DNA of 64,000 nucleotides from Emydura subglobosa (lineage: Eukaryota > Chordata > Testudines > Chelidae): positions 7,692,689-7,756,688 of the forward strand of contig ML679995.1 in assembly GCA_007922225.1 (NCBI GenBank). The letters run 5' to 3'. Each line of letters opens with the position of its first letter. Positions within the stretch are counted from its first letter, which is position 1. Positions 23,130 through 33,405 of this stretch are shown here, in pieces. The position numbers and the translations under genes were made by a program. The notes under the pieces were generated by a model that saw only the letters and a list, made by a program, of their open reading frames with translations, was not told the DNA's origin and did no database searches.

Positions 23130-23215
23130 CTGATAATACTAATAGCGGCACTTACACAGCACTTTACATTTGCAAAGTGCTGTACCAACAACACATAAAC
23201 TACACCCTCGTTTGC
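23130..23215 (-). mobile_element. SINE/L2-type tail fragment (minus)
   Basis: 'agcggcacttacacagcactttacatttgcaaagtgctgta' matches, in complement, the tail seen in degraded form at 30.02-30.07 kb before a SINE core. It also contains the inverted repeat agcactttacatttgcaaagtgct. Confidence 0.6.
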
Positions 23216-23762
23216 ATTATTTCTTTTACTGCTGTTACAGAGCAGATTTCCGAGGACAAGGAATAGGGAAAAAGCCCCCTGTAGTTTAAGTATCTAATCC
23301 AAACCCTACTGAAGTCAATAGAAAGACGGCTTTTGACTTCAATGAGCATTAGGTCAGACCCTAAATCTACTAGTGTATTCGCTATTCTCTGGAGTTGAGA
23401 TACTCCTTTCTTCAAGAAACCCACTCCCTTCTGTCAGAGTTTTCCCTGTGTTCATCTGGTTGTTATATTCCTCTTATCCTGCCCACCTCAGCCCTCAGGT
23501 GAAAATGCTACAGTAGCATTATGTTCCATTACTCCACCACTTCTAAAAGTATCACTGCAGTGTTTGGAGCCTTACTTGTAAACACAAAGTAGTTGCATGT
23601 TTTATTAAGGATAAACTATAGCACTCCATTCTCCTCCCCTGCACGCACACACCATACTGATGTTAAGCCAAATGCATGCAGAAGCTTCTCTGGAGTTGAC
23701 ACAGCTACCAAGCTTTATTAGCGGGTAGGACCAGGGACAGTTTGATCTAGAGAGGTGCTGAG
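23216..23762. other. mostly unique; short palindromic repeat at 23291-23360
   Basis: The palindromic repeat has arms around ctactgaagtcaat and its near-complement attgacttcagtag-like 'ttgacttcaatgagcatta'. No gene is seen in the rest. Confidence 0.5.
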
Positions 23763-24110
23763 TAGAGTTGATCAGTGAAACTTCAATAGAATCATATTCC
23801 ATCATAATTTGTAGTTCTGTTGAAACGGAAAGACTAGAATTTCGTTTTGGAAGAAAATTGGGTGCAAAAAAAATTCAGCAATGTTGAACAGTCCTGTTTG
23901 GACATTTTTGGAGTGACAACATTTCAATTTTTTTGTTTTGAAGTAACTTTTCTTTTTCCTTTTAAAAATTTTGTATCATAATATAATGCAGAATCTTAAA
24001 AAAAAAAAAAAAAAAAAGTCAACATCAAAACAAAATGTTTCAATCACCCGCAAAATACATTTTTCTCCAGAATTTTCCTTCACCAAATTTTGAAATCTCG
24101 ACACCCATTC
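23763..24110. repeat. AT-rich palindromic interspersed repeat (copy 2)
   Basis: It starts tagagttgatcag, similar to the complement of the cagctcta end of copies 3 and 5. It consists of TTTTGAAA-type dyads with an A run of about 20 bases ending at 24018. Coding is absent. Confidence 0.6.
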
Positions 24111-24444
24111 ACAAAAGACAACTTCCCCACCGCAGCTTCTGATAGGACAGTGAAGGAGGCAGGCTCTTGATCAACCCCAAAATTCTCTCTCTCCATTTCA
24201 TAAATGATTTGCTAGTCTCAAGCACTGGTGATCGTCTCAGTCTTGCTGACCACATCAACCATTGCACTGAAAGCTTACTTTCTAACCTCATACTTCTGGG
24301 TTATTTTCATTTTCCTCCCACTCTGTACTACTGTCATTATTTATCTGTATTACAGCAGTGTCAAGAGATCAACTCCACATAGATCAGAACCTCTTGGGAC
24401 AGGCACTGCATACTTGCATAGTAAGAGACAGTCCCTGAGCCTCT
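24111..24444. other. unique sequence, no gene recognised
   Basis: No repeat is recognised. The frames at 24109-24291, 24167-24382 and 24228-24473 have no recognisable domain. Confidence 0.35.
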
Positions 24445-24666
24445 TCATTGCAAAGACGAACCTGTGTTACTGAGTCTCACAGGCCCGGTCAATGTACTTG
24501 GCCTTGTGGAACTTGGGCTGTGGGGCTACAAATGTCTGTATAGACTGAGCCTGAACATCTACTTTGCCATTTTTAGCCCCAAAGCCATAGCCCCGCGAGC
24601 CCAAGTACATTGAGCCGGCCTCTGAGACTCGATACTGCAAGATTTGCTTTGCAGTGTATACAGACC
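24445..24666. mobile_element. palindromic (hairpin) DNA element
   Basis: Long imperfect arms: 'ggtcaatgtacttgg' (24487) pairs with 'ccaagtacattgagcc' (24601), 'ggctgtggggctacaaatg' (24516) with 'catttttagccccaaagcc' (24568), and 'gagtctcacaggcc' with 'ggcctctgagactc' outside them. The right end reads gcagtgtatacaga, like the TGTCTACACTGC terminus of the Harbinger-like element. No coding. I infer a foldback MITE. Confidence 0.78.
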
Positions 24667-26334
24667 CACAGAGTCAAAGGTCTCACTATACTGCAGCTGC
24701 AAGGTCTGGTAAATAGCTGAGTACTATTAAAACAGCAGCAGTGCTATGGCAGATTTTCCTTTACTTCTCTCCCCGCCATCGCTCCAGCCAGCTCTGCTGA
24801 GTTTTCAGAATTCCCTAGCTTATTTTTCATTATCGTTTCTACCAAACAGCCCCTAGTTGCTTTTTTTTTTCCTCCATGTTCTCCCTTTATTTTCTAATCC
24901 CCTTTAAAACTAAGCAAGTCTTTCACTCACAAGGTTCAGCTGACAGAATCCACCTCCAACAGAACAATCAGTAAGCTCGGTTTGTGTCCAGTTATGTCCT
25001 AACAGAAATGTGCACATCATATTAGCCAAATGCTAATCTGTATTAACCAGACATCTGACTTGTGTCTTCCTTTACAAAAAGGCTGCTTCGCCATCATTTA
25101 TAAACTGTTTGACCGAGTTCACATGAGTAACTTTACTTTTGCATTATTCCACTGGCTTTTTTAGTAGCATGCAGTTTGCCAATTAAAGCATTTGAAGTTG
25201 CTGAATTATTTTGCTGGGTGTAATATTCATGCAGGTGTATAGAGAATATGCTGCATTTAATCTCTAATGGTATGAAAATTGCTGGCACTGTGGAATTTGT
25301 CAAACACCCTCCCCCCCAGTGATTTTAGAATCTAAATGCAAACTCATTACATAGCAAGAATGAATGTGGCATTTAAATTAATTTCATGTCACTGACAGGC
25401 CATGCTTTATTCGTTGATGGGAGAAGCTAAATCGTGTATTAGAGCTATAGAATGGCTTTAGCTGGCTGACCAGCACAGAATGGGATGCACAGATTGATCT
25501 CATCTGTGATATAGTTGGCTGACTGCTGGGTTTTTTTTCCTCCTGTTTTGTTTGCTTGCTTGTTGCTTTGTTTCAAAGTATCTCTACCCAAGAACCAGCA
25601 GAGTCCCTCTCAATCCAAACCCTGTAGTTTCACACTACAAGTTTCCAATGGCAGCCAATCTGGAGGACTGCATATATCTACCCCTAGACAGCTGCATTAT
25701 GGAGCTAAGAGAACTGCATCTAAATTCATGAGCCGATAAAAAGTAATCTGGATAAAATCCTTTTTTATACCAGAATATACACTGATAATCACACCCCCTT
25801 GAATTACAAATGTTCCATAACCATTCAAACTGGTATCAAGTTACTGACATTATTTGAAGTAATGACATAATAAAACACACTTTAAAAGACAAACCCATAA
25901 TTTACTTACTTCTCGCTTAAAAATGTTTCAGAAATCTTTTGAGATCATAATTGATGAGATACCAGATTTCATAGACCATCAAAGACTTGAATAGGTTTTA
26001 ATAAACCAGGAAAATTAAAGTCACTTTAGCTTAGTAGCTGGCTATAGATTCTGTCTCTTCCCCCTCCTCCTTCTCTTTGCCCAGCTTTTCATTTAACAGC
26101 CTAAATCTGCAGCTAAAAATTAATTAAAACCTATAGTGACCCACAGTTTTTCTCATTAACAAAGATTTGTTTTTCCCTTGGAGGCGATGCTGCAAATCAA
26201 CAAATATTCATACCCTTAATTTGATATTGTTTTAGGGGAGGTGCAGTAAAAGGACATGTTTAAAGAACCCAACCAAGACAACGAAGTAGGCTGCCTGCTT
26301 ATGGGTGCATATACTTTACCTACCCTCTTCCTTG
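24667..26334. other. unique sequence; AT-rich block at 25130-25480
   Basis: No gene is recognised. The block at 25130-25480 has balanced AT-rich sequence with homeodomain-like cores (caattaaagc, tttaaattaattt) and a TGACAGG TALE-type motif at 25394. This suggests possible conserved noncoding DNA, by inference only. Confidence 0.35.
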
Positions 26335-26342
26335 CGCTATAC

Positions 26343-26641
26343 CAGGGGTTCTCAAAATCTTTTTTGCTGGGACCCCCTTTGAAAATATTTCAGGATCTGA
26401 CACACCCCTCCCCAAAAAAGTGATGACCCCCCCATGCCATGCCACCCCTCCTTTTGTGCTGCTGCTGGGGGCGGCACTGCCCCCATAGCACCCAGCCAGC
26501 AGCTGCTGCTTTTCGGCCACCCAGCACTGAAGGGCACAGGGCTGAGAGCCAGAGCATGTGTGGGAGCTGACAGCTTTCAACGCCCCCATAATAACCACAC
26601 AACCACTTGAGGGGTCCCAACCCCCAGTGTGAGAACCCCTG
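26343..26641. mobile_element. non-autonomous hAT element, 299 bp, with target duplication
   Basis: The ends caggggttctca and its inverted partner tgagaacccctg (right end gtgtgagaacccctg) are terminal inverted repeats of hAT type. The flanks cgctatac (26335-26342) and agctatac (26642-26649) match at 7 of 8 bases, the 8-bp duplication characteristic of hAT. The interior is GC-rich (gctgctgctgggggcggcac) and lacks transposase. Minus-strand frames at 26320-26677 are compositional. It would need an hAT transposase supplied from elsewhere. Confidence 0.92.
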
Positions 26642-26649
26642 AGCTATAC

Positions 26650-27189
26650 AAAGAGTAATGATTGATAACAACGGCACACATGAGGACTATATGGAGGAAC
26701 CTATACTATTTGCCTCCCTACCTATATTGGCACCTGCCAGTGGAGGATCTGAGCACTGCACAGAAGTAAAAAATCACAAGGATCTCTCTCTCTTCCTGTC
26801 ATGTCAGAAAGGAGCCACACCTTGCAGTCATCCACTTATTTTTATTTCAAAGTAAGATGAAAGAGAATGGAAGTTCAGGATGCTTTATCTCTGTTTTTGA
26901 TCTCCTGGAGACATGTAGGTCCAGATCATCAGATGCACAGAGGTGGACAATTTGGAAAGTCATAATTGTCAAACGCATCAGGAAATTGTAAGGAAGAAAA
27001 TCCACAATCTAAGGAGATTGGTTGCATTCTTGCCTTCAACTAATTACTAGTTTTTATTACTCAAAACCATGCAAAGGTATAACAGTGAATGAGCCACCAA
27101 ATCCTGCTCCTCTAACTCACATGAATTGTCTTTTCGGGTTGCTAGTGCAGGTAGAGGAAACAGGATTCAGTCCTAGAAATCACACTCAT
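26650..27189. other. unique sequence, no gene recognised
   Basis: I see nothing in it beyond chance frames. Confidence 0.4.
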
Positions 27190-27236
27190 TCACTCTCTCT
27201 TTCTCTCTCTCACACACACACAAAAACACACACACG
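27190..27236. repeat. (CT)n/(CA)n compound microsatellite
   Basis: A pyrimidine CT run passes directly into CACA repeats. Confidence 0.9.
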
Positions 27237-27510
27237 GCAGTCATAACTGCTCATGTGAATTCTGAAATCTCTCTGTTTTCACATATGACAAAGGAAAGGA
27301 AATTAAAATGATTTATGATGAAGATCAAATATAGAAAATGGGAGGAAACGTGCACCTGGACAAACTGACTGAAGACATGGTGTGCTATAAAAGAGAAAGG
27401 TGTATAGGACGGTAGGAGTGTAGCAAAAATATAGGATTTCAAATTGATGAACTTCAACTTCATTACACAACCCTGCTCCTGTTTTCACCCCTTACCACTG
27501 TCCTCTTGCA
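27237..27510. other. unique sequence
   Basis: AT-rich. No gene is recognised. Confidence 0.4.
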
Positions 27511-27712
27511 CAGGAACACAGGAATTACCATATTGGTTCAGATCTAGTGATCTAGATCTGGCCACTTACCAGATGCTTTAGAGGAAGGTGCAAGAAACAC
27601 TTCATTAGGCAGTGATGGGATAACGTGCCCTCAGAGAAAGTTTCCTCTTGACTCCTCATAGTTAGAGTTTGGATTAAGACTTTTCCCATAAAGGTTTATA
27701 TCCCTTCCACAC
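27511..27712 (-). mobile_element. CR1 LINE 3' untranslated fragment (minus)
   Basis: 'aggaattaccatattggttcagat' is the complement of a CR1 3' end. The order 'accagatgctttagaggaaggtgcaagaaac', 'gtgatgggataa', 'gaaagtttcctcttga' and 'ggtttatatcccttcc' is that of the CR1 3' UTR. The subfamily differs from those at 3.2 and 38.3 kb. No coding remains. Confidence 0.85.
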
Positions 27713-28149
27713 TCATTCACTTTTCCTCTCTCTCTGTCTTCAGGCCTATCTTCCATGCTCGCTGAAATACAGAGGACTGCATCTCACTCCTTTCATGCTA
27801 CACCGCCACCTTCTCCTACTGCACATCTTTCCCTAAACCCCACCTTGCATAGACATTCAACCACCGGGTAGTTAAATAATACTGCAGTGCTGGGAGATTA
27901 CATTTTCATCTGCAAAATAATAATCCCTTGATCTGGATGGGACAAAGGTTTGCCTCATGTTTCTGAGCCCTATTGTCTGTCAAAGTGAGATAGTAGGTAG
28001 CAATTACATTGTCATCCATGTCTTGTATGGCATTTAGCATGCTGAGCCAGATCCTGTAGATATATTGTTCTAGCCCAATGCGACTGAGATCAGAATCTGA
28101 TCCAATATCAGCACTCAATAGATACTAAAAACTGATAATAACATAGATA
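27713..28149. other. unique sequence
   Basis: I see nothing in it. Confidence 0.4.
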
Positions 28150-28157
28150 CATTAGAC

Positions 28158-28270
28158 CAGTGTTTCTCAATGACCAGTCCATGGACCGGTGCCAGTCCCT
28201 GAGATCTCCATTACACAGCTTAGGAAGGCAGCAAAGCCATCCCTGGTATCAAAAAGGTTGAGAAACACTG
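28158..28270. mobile_element. 113-bp hAT MITE with perfect 8-bp duplication
   Basis: Terminal inverted repeats cagtgtttctcaa and ttgagaaacactg are exact complements over 13 bp. The flanks are an exact 8-bp direct repeat, cattagac, at 28150-28157 and 28271-28278. These two features define an hAT insertion precisely. The interior (ggaccggtgccagtccctgagatct) has no coding. Confidence 0.96.
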
Positions 28271-28284
28271 CATTAGACCACTTG

Positions 28285-28745
28285 TTAAGTTTCCAAACAC
28301 CTTTGTGCTTTCCCTCATGCTGCCCCACATACGTGGGGTAAACATCCGCAAAGCTACCTCATTAACCACCTTCAAATCCCTCCTCAACGTTCTCCTTCGA
28401 TGTTTGCCTACAAAAAAAAAACCCAACACTTAACAAGGTTAGGCGGCTGGTGCTCTGAGCCCACCGCCCATCATGATTAGCCCTTTGTTTCCCTGCACTC
28501 TCCCTGCCACATTAGCCCTTTGTTTCCCTGCACTCTCCCGTTGGTCTGTCTGCCTCCATCTGTCGTCTCTTGTCTTGCACTCAGATTGTAAGATCTTTGG
28601 GGGCATGGACCATCTTTTTGTTCTGTGTTTGTACAGTCCATAGCACGGTGCTTCCTGCTCCCCGACTAAGGTTCCTTAGTGCTATGGTAGTACACATATA
28701 TAAATAATTAATAAAATAATAATAATAATGATAATAAATTAAAGA
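28285..28745 (+). mobile_element. L2-like LINE, ORF2 C-terminus and 3' tail
   Basis: The frame RKATSLTTFKSLLNVLLR (from about 28350) is the ORF2 C-terminus. The 3' region follows with 'cttgtcttgcactcagattgtaagatctttgggggcatgga' and the tail 'tttttgttctgtgtttgtacagtcc'. An AAT-rich microsatellite at 28705-28740 ends it. A 35-bp segment is tandemly duplicated at 28476-28539. Same family as 20.59-20.89 kb. Confidence 0.82.
28476..28539 (+). repeat. 35-bp tandem duplication inside the L2-like tail
   Basis: The unit beginning attagccctttgtttccctg recurs with a period of 35 bp at 28476 and 28511. The second unit is cut after 29 bp. The copy at 20.6 kb has only one unit here, so the duplication arose in this copy or its subfamily. 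Confidence 0.9.
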
Positions 28746-29859
28746 ACACGCCTCATGCAGCTGAGGTCATGTTTTCTTTGAGTACAGCCTATTAAAGAGA
28801 AGTGGCACTTGCTTGCATACTGAACTGGGCATAAAGAATTAATTCACTACTAAACACCATGGAGTAGTACTTCTATGCATTCCAGCCTGGCACTCAATCT
28901 CATACCAATCCTTAATAAGGTAGATCATTTTCCCCTTTCCGCTTATATATATATATAAATATATCAAAACACAACTGCCTTGGAATCCATCTGTTCTATT
29001 GACAATGTATTCAAATTGCAAGCCAGCATTTAATGATGGCATGTTGAAACTCAACAGCATGGATGATGAGAGAGCCTTAGGAGTCACTGAAATGAAAGGG
29101 CCTTTCTCTTAATTTCAATCATCAGAAGACTTTGAACAGAACATGACATCTTAGCCATCTGAGCTTTTTTCAGTGCGACATTGGCAGATACACAATGCTC
29201 AGCTCTGTGGTACCTAAATAATTGAGGCTTTGAAACATCAAAGCGCTGACACCTTCAAACACTCAAGTAGCTTTATTTGAAAGATTCTTTTCACGAAAGA
29301 AGACTCACTCTGCCATTTGAGCTCAATGAATCTCTCCAAAACATAGTGCCCCCACTTTAGATTGGAATGCATTGGTTGTTTATGACATATTGACTAGCAG
29401 TGTCCCAGGTGCAGAAGGCATTTGATTAAATACATGTCTTTGTGATAGCATGATATACTACAGAATTAAGGATGACATTGGAAAAGAAAAGTCATTATAA
29501 CAGCAACTAAAATTTTCCAAAGATTTCACAGTTTATCTTATTTTATTTTATTTGTGGACTCTCAGATTGTTCCAGGAACAGGAACTGAGATTACAGGCTC
29601 AGTATTCATCTGTGACATACACTTTTCAAAGGACATGCCAGTGCTGACTGTGTCTTCACATTGACATGTATTGTTTTTGAGCTTTGCAATGTTGCGATGC
29701 TAATTCAGCAGCATAGCATGCCTTTTCCTGTCCATCCACCCTTTACAAACGACACACACTACAAAGGCCGTATCCTACTCTCAACGTCTCCAAAGTTCAG
29801 GGTTGTTTGGATCCAGCACTTTAGTTTTATTGTTATTGCCATTTATTCTTTTCCCCAGT
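28746..29859. other. unique sequence, no gene recognised
   Basis: I see no gene or repeat family. A TA-rich run lies at 28945-28965. Confidence 0.4.
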
Positions 29860-30235
29860 AGCAACCATTAGGTGCTAGGTCCTTCCCAAAAGCACTTACA
29901 TTTTATTCTAGTCTTTGGGCTACTCTGAAGCTTTCATCTATATATAGCTTTCACCAAATTTCAGAGTATATTCAGACCTGTGGGTTTGGATAGTGGCGAT
30001 TTTAGGTAAAATATTTAGATCACAATAAGAATACTTTGCTCTTACATAGCAATAAATCTCACAGTGCTTTACAAAAGAGGTCAATATCCTAATCCCCATT
30101 TTACAGATGGGGAAAGTGAGGTATGAAGAGACAAAATGACTTGTCAAAATCACACAACAGCAGAGGGGCTGAGCCAGCAATGAGAATGCAGACCTCCTTG
30201 GTCCCACGCCAGTGCTCCATCCACTAGGACACACT
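29860..30235 (-). mobile_element. MIR/CORE-type SINE with tail fragments (minus)
   Basis: Complement of a nearly complete SINE. Reading leftward from 30235: an A-box-like 'tagtggatggagca' head, 'gaggtctgcattctcattgctggctcag', the core 'gtgacttgtcaaaatcacacaac' as seen in complement, then 'ccccattttacagatggggaaa' and a tail with 'cagtgctttaca'. A further tail-like scrap ('ggtgctaggtccttcccaaaagcactta') lies at 29870-29925. Confidence 0.8.
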
Positions 30236-31518
30236 AACTTCCTGTGGGTGTGTACGTCCTCATTCAGTGACCAGGTCTACCACCCTTACCCTAGGCAATT
30301 GAGTAGTAGCTGTTGGAGGAGTAAGGTGCTCTTCAGTGTAAACAAAGTTGGCCAAATCATGTCCTAATTAAAGACACTTTGAAAGTCCCCCTTAAGAGTT
30401 CTGTTGTGGCTGTGGGGCCATTCAGTGTAATTCTGCAGCTGACACTTTGGCGTCCGTACTGGAATACACACCTGTGTACTCAACTAGTATTAAATTACAG
30501 AGCAGATGCTCCTGAATGGATTCTTCATCTGTAAGGATAAGAAAGATGCACATAAACCTCTACACTCCCAACATGTGACATCAGCCAACATCCTGGCTAC
30601 CTCGCAATCAGAGTTTAGAGCAGGGCAAAGCACAGAGAAGGGCTTTAGTTACACTAAGAGAGACCGGTAAGAATCACCACAAACTTCACTGCTTTTCATA
30701 GCACACTTCTTCGGCCTTGTCTTCACCAGCAGAAGTACATAGCACAGCAGGCGCTTGAGGAAAAGGAAATCCACTTGCTGACTTTCTCCTTGGGAAAGAA
30801 GAAGAGAAGCACACATGCGAGTCAGAGTATTTAATGCTCTGCTGGAAGTCAGTTAGGCCTGAATAAAACCGGAACAGAACAGAATAGAGTGGTCTAACAG
30901 AACACTGCACAACGGTCTTAAAAACAGATTTGGAACAAAAGTAGCTCACTGAAAAACAGCCTTATACACTTCTGCCAAAAGTAACCTAAGTCCTCTGCCC
31001 CATCATTGTGCAGGAATGGGAACAATATGACCTCAATATTCCCTTTGCACCACTGACTCATCCCAGAACTGATACTCTTGTGCTGCAGGTCCCCTGAACT
31101 GTAGCAGTATGCCATTACATTCCAGCTGCAATACCATTATATTGCTAGTAGAAAACACTGCAGAGGAACAACATTTTTCAAATAAATATAAATTGTGAAT
31201 GGCTGAAATGTGGAAAGGCCTTCCAGGTCCTGGGAGCAGGACATTCAAGTATCCTTTGGAACCGATCAAAGTTTTGCACTTCCCAACGAAGGAAAGCACT
31301 GGGCTCTCCTTTGACTATTAGTGGGCAGCCCTGCAGGTCCATACAATCAGGGCTGATCTCTGGGACACATCCTCAGCATATCTCCACTGAAGACAATAAG
31401 GCTCTGCCGATTTGCACCAGCTTGGATCTAACCTACATGGTGCTTTTGGCTTAGAAGAATTTCTCACTTCTTATCCGTTAATTTTCTGCTCTCTATCAGT
31501 TGTTTTGTTCTTATTTAA
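30236..31518. other. unique sequence, no gene recognised
   Basis: No gene is recognised. The overlapping minus-strand frames at 30686-31299 have no family features. Confidence 0.4.
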
Positions 31519-31588
31519 TGGGGCACATTCACTTTTGGTGTAACTTCACTGATGATAGTGGAGTAACACCAAGAATGAATGTGGCCCT
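31519..31588. repeat. short palindromic repeat
   Basis: 'gggcacattcacttttggtgtaacttcact' faces 'agtggagtaacaccaagaatgaatgtggccc'. The two arms are near complements of about 30 bp. Confidence 0.75.
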
Positions 31589-32395
31589 CTATCCTGAGGA
31601 AAAAATAAATCGTAGGTTCTCTGAGGCCTTGCCATCCTGAAAATCACATCTCTCTGTCAAGAGGATGTTTTTACACCTACTCAGCTGGAATGCAGTAAGG
31701 ACCGCACGTTGAGAGACTTCATTTTCACACCCACTTATTCATGCATATGCTAATGGTGTTCTCATTAGCAACAGCAGCGCTATGTACAGGACCTCTTACA
31801 GCTGTTCCAAGCACGCACACCCAACTGGAGAGTTTATGCGCAATTTACACCTTCCTCCCACCTCAGGATATTTCAAGAGCTGAACATCCAATATATCTTT
31901 GGCCATCAACAATGACCACCAAGAGACTTCATGTTCCTTCACATCCACTTATAGGTGTAAAACAGATGGAATACCCAGCAGAAATAGCGTGAGTGATGCT
32001 AGTTGTAATTAGAACTTGATGGTGCTGTTACACACACCCACTTAATTAATTTTAGAATTTCAAACTGTGTTTATACTAATGCTCACAAATGTGCCTGGAT
32101 ATAAATGTTCTTAATCCTCAAGAAATAGGGATGTAATAACTAGGTTGCGTTTAAGTAACTATTTAAAAAGAAAAATAGCTTAAAATTTAAATCATATTTG
32201 GGTTGTGATCCCTTTATTTTAAATATTATCCCAATTGTTCGACTGATATGCCAGACTCAGAATTACAGTTTCAATAATGGCCAGGGTCTTTTATTGCTAA
32301 TTCTGAGGCTCTCGACTTATTTCGTGCCTTGAAATTAGTGACGGGCAAATCTCCAAAACTTCAGTGGTTCGATTTCGGCAAACCTGACAGCGAGA
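31589..32395. other. unique AT-rich sequence
   Basis: I see no gene or repeat. Confidence 0.4.
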
Positions 32396-32665
32396 GGAAG
32401 GCGGGATTTATAGCTAAGGCTCTGGCCTTTGAGCCAGGAGAACTGGGCTCATCCATGACTATCACAGATTTTGGTGTGATGTTGGGAGAACTATTTAATC
32501 TCTCTATGCCTCAGAACCCCATTTGTCAAACAGAGGTAATACTATGCCCTTTCTGCCATCCCTTTGTCTGTCTTGTCCACTTAAAATGTAAGCTCTTTGG
32601 GTGAGGGACTGGTTTCTGCAGACTGCAGCACAATGGGCCTCTGATCTTGATTGGCTCCCCTAGAC
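32396..32665 (+). mobile_element. MIR/CORE-type SINE with L2-like tail
   Basis: Near full length. The head is degraded ('ggctctggcctttgagccaggagaactgggct'), followed by core-derived 'gagaactatttaatctctctatgcctcag', 'cccatttgtcaaacagaggtaata', and the L2-like tail 'aaaatgtaagctctttgggtgagggactgg...cagcacaatgggcctctgatc'. It shows directly that SINE and L2-like LINE share their 3' tail. Confidence 0.85.
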
Positions 32666-33194
32666 GCTGAAACGTATCTGAACGTTGTGAGGTCTCCGCC
32701 ATTCTTCATATTTTGTTGTGGGGTCATGCAGTGAGGCTTGATGAAACCTGAGATTTTTAAACAGAACTGAATATGCAAGCAGACTATGCGAGGTCTGGAG
32801 ATAGCAGCCAGCCTGAGACATCAGATTTGGATTTAAGCAGTGCAGCGAAGATGGATGGGCTAGTGAAGGTAAATAATAAATAATAATGGAACTTGGATAA
32901 GGTGGAGTACTGTATGTAGAGGGCCATGAAGGAGGAGCCATGGGGGACAGATGCTAGCGGTATTGCTTGCTGCATCCATTAAAGTGTTCAAATACTGCTA
33001 TGTTGGATGTGGTATAAAAAAAGGAATACAAGCAAGGATCTCAGTTCTCAAATCAGTTTATTGTTTGGCGACTAGGTTAGGGTATTTATTTTTGCATTCC
33101 AAAGTTGCTTTCTTCCATCCATAACTGAAATTCTTTGCTCCTGGAAGTGATGCTCCCACCCCAGGTGAGTTCCTGGTGCTGCTTTAATCCCATG
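32666..33194. other. unique sequence
   Basis: No gene or repeat is recognised. Confidence 0.4.
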
Positions 33195-33405
33195 CAGCAA
33201 AAAGAAGGCTAGTCGACCGTATGAAAGACCTGGGTTCAATTCTCACTGCCCCCAAAGTCTTCCTGCGTGGCTTTGAGTAAGTAACTTAGTCCCTCAGTTT
33301 CCCATTTGTAAAGTAGGGAGAGGTATCACTTCCCTATCTCACACAGGGGAGTTCTGAGAATCAGTACATTAATGATTTTGAGGTGCTCCAATAATACTGC
33401 AACAG
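33195..33405 (+). mobile_element. MIR/CORE-type SINE
   Basis: The B-box-like stretch 'acctgggttcaattct' is followed by the core remnant 'cttcctgcgtggctttgagtaagtaactta', 'cctcagtttcccatttgtaaa', and 'tgagaatcagtacattaatgattttgaggtgctc'. Same subfamily as those at 7.4 and 21.5 kb. Confidence 0.87.

Noticed and set aside
26320..26677. Overlapping minus frames of 61-95 codons
   Set aside because: They lie within or across the 299-bp hAT element and its GC-rich interior.
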